Below are positions 3,938-5,205 of a DNA stretch of 5,205 bases, one piece after another. The notes below the pieces were generated by a model. The model searched no databases, was not told where the DNA came from, and was given only the letters and a program-made list of their open reading frames with translations. Within the stretch, counting starts at the first letter, position 1. Each line of letters opens with the position of its first letter. Source of the stretch: an uncultured Acidaminococcus sp. (GTDB lineage: Bacteria > Bacillota > Negativicutes > Acidaminococcales > Acidaminococcaceae); the NCBI GenBank assembly GCA_900770265.1, contig CAAGJR010000086.1, forward strand, positions 1-5,205. The letters are read 5' to 3'. Made by a program: the position numbers and the translations under genes.

Positions 3938-5205
3938 ATGAAGAAAATCGCTTTTTATACACTGGGGTGCAAGGTGAACCAGTCGGATACCGCATCCATG
4001 GAAAAACTGTTCCGGGACGCCGGATTTGAGATCGTGGGTTTCGAGGACGATGCCGACATCTACCTGATCAACACCTGCGTGGTGACGAACATGGGGCAGA
4101 GCAAGAGCCGGAAAATCATCCACCGGGCGGCCCGGAAGGACCCCAAGCCCCTGATCGTGGTCACCGGCTGCTACCCCCAGGCGGCGCCGGACGAAGTGGC
4201 CCACATCGAAGGGGTGGACCTGCTCATCGGCAACCAGGACCGGAGCAAGGTGGTGGACCTGGTGCGGGAACGGCTGGGGGAGGACCCCACGGATGCTCCC
4301 ATCAACGCCGTCCATGACCTGCCCGTGGGCAGCGGCTTCGAGGAACTGGATGCGGCGGTGGACGCCAGCCGGAACCGGGCGTTCCTGAAAATCCAGGAAG
4401 GCTGCGACCAGTACTGTGCCTACTGCATCATCCCCTATGCCCGGGGCCATCTGCGCAGCCGCTCCCTGGAGAACATCAAAGAGGAAGTGGCCCGGCTGGC
4501 GGCGGAGAACTACAAGGAAGTGGTGCTCATCGGCATCCACCTGGGCTGCTATGGCAAGGAGATTCCCGGCGGTCCCCGGCTTTCCGATGCGGTGAAGGCG
4601 GCCCTGTCCGTACCCGGCGTGCCCCGGTTCCGGCTGGGCAGCCTGGAAAGCGTGGAAGTGGAGGACGAACTGCTGAAGCTCATGGTGGAAAATCCCCGGC
4701 TGTGCGCCCATCTGCACCTGCCGCTCCAGGCCGGCTGCGATGCCACCCTGGCCCGGATGCACCGGCCCTACGACACGGCGAAATTCGCCCAGCTGCTGCA
4801 GCGGATCCGCAGCCTGGTGCCCAACGTGGCCATCACCACGGACGTGATCGTGGGCTTCCCCGGCGAAACGGAAGAGGATTTCCAGAAATCCCTGGACTTC
4901 ATCCGTTCCTGCCGGTTCAGCAAGATCCACATCTTCCCCTATTCCCAGCGGAAGGGGACTCCGGCGGCCACCATGCCCGGTCAGCTCTCCAACAAGGAAA
5001 AACAGGAACGGGTACACCGGCTGGAAGCCATCGACCAGGAAGGGAACCTGGCGTACCGGGAGGCCCAGCTGGGCACGGAATCCTCTGTGCTGTGGGAACG
5101 GCGCAACAAGGACAACGGCCTGTGGGAAGGACTGACCCCCGGCTATGTACGGGTGTACGCTCCCAGCGACGAGGACTGGAAAGGAAAAATTTCTGCCGTT
5201 CGCCT
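3938..5205 (+). CDS. mtaB: tRNA t6A37 methylthiotransferase MtaB (3' end outside window)
   Basis: MtaB is a radical-SAM iron-sulfur enzyme that converts t6A to ms2t6A at position 37 of ANN-decoding tRNAs. The frame runs open from the ATG at 3938 to the window edge: 422 codons visible, against about 450 in B. subtilis MtaB, so about 30 residues are missing. The N-terminal UPF0004 domain carries the three cluster cysteines C11 (LGCKVNQ), C47 (INTCVVT) and C78 (VTGCYPQ). The radical-SAM motif is CDQYCAYC, with C156, C160 and C163. Further family marks are LIGIHLGCYG at 197-206, HLPLQAGCD at 260-268 and DVIVGFPGET at 302-311. The substrate-binding TRAM domain begins near residue 376. The subtype is chosen over MiaB because of this operon context and the IHLGCYG and LQAGCD motifs. 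The ribosome binding site AAGGAAAG (3924-3931) overlaps the rsmE stop; the intergenic gap is 12 bases. Confidence 0.93.
   Translation, partial: MKKIAFYTLGCKVNQSDTASMEKLFRDAGFEIVGFEDDADIYLINTCVVTNMGQSKSRKIIHRAARKDPKPLIVVTGCYPQAAPDEVAHIEGVDLLIGNQDRSKVVDLVRERLGEDPTDAPINAVHDLPVGSGFEELDAAVDASRNRAFLKIQEGCDQYCAYCIIPYARGHLRSRSLENIKEEVARLAAENYKEVVLIGIHLGCYGKEIPGGPRLSDAVKAALSVPGVPRFRLGSLESVEVEDELLKLMVENPRLCAHLHLPLQAGCDATLARMHRPYDTAKFAQLLQRIRSLVPNVAITTDVIVGFPGETEEDFQKSLDFIRSCRFSKIHIFPYSQRKGTPAATMPGQLSNKEKQERVHRLEAIDQEGNLAYREAQLGTESSVLWERRNKDNGLWEGLTPGYVRVYAPSDEDWKGKISAVR

Noticed and set aside
3167..5017. A 616-codon open frame on the - strand opposite rsmE and mtaB
   Set aside because: It is the shadow of two unmistakable + strand genes with strong GC-ending codon bias, which removes stops on the opposite strand. 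It has no family resemblance, and its composition is rich in His, Gln, Gly and Pro as expected of such shadows.

Overview
The window looks like the chromosome of a GC-rich gut-type Firmicute, most plausibly a Negativicute such as Acidaminococcus or a relative. Two things suggest this. The gene order prmA-rsmE-mtaB is typical of Firmicutes, and it lies next to a large repeat-rich surface protein of the filamentous-haemagglutinin (MBG/YDG repeat) kind found in diderm bacteria. The housekeeping genes use GC-ending codons heavily, with CGG for Arg and CTG for Leu. The genus is an inference from style; nothing here proves it.

Layout, all genes on the + strand. Positions 2-1402 are the 3' end of a secreted adhesin-like gene: three tandem repeats of about 92-103 residues, a Pro-rich acidic linker and a C-terminal domain. 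A 14-bp-stem hairpin follows the stop codon. Positions 1403-2247 form an 845-base gene-free region packed with inverted and tandem repeats. It holds two different heptamer tandem repeats, a chain of GC-rich stem-loops ending in an intrinsic terminator (about 1813-1841), three AT-rich 11-bp palindromes at exact 15-bp spacing, two more GC-rich stem-loops, and a 13-bp-stem hairpin that overlaps the promoter of the next operon. Positions 2248-5205 are an operon of three RNA/ribosome modification enzymes: prmA (ribosomal protein L11 methyltransferase), rsmE (16S rRNA m3U1498 methyltransferase) and mtaB (tRNA t6A37 methylthiotransferase, cut by the window edge).

The three enzymes all tune the translation apparatus: PrmA modifies L11 in the GTPase-associated centre, RsmE modifies 16S rRNA near the decoding region, and MtaB modifies position 37 of ANN-decoding tRNAs. 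Gaps of 1 and 12 bases imply co-transcription from an extended -10 promoter at about 2187-2216. In Bacillus subtilis this trio follows hrcA-grpE-dnaK-dnaJ. Here it starts a transcription unit of its own behind an unrelated surface-protein gene.

No complete novel defence or mobile system is visible. The most unusual material is the intergenic repeat/stem-loop complex.
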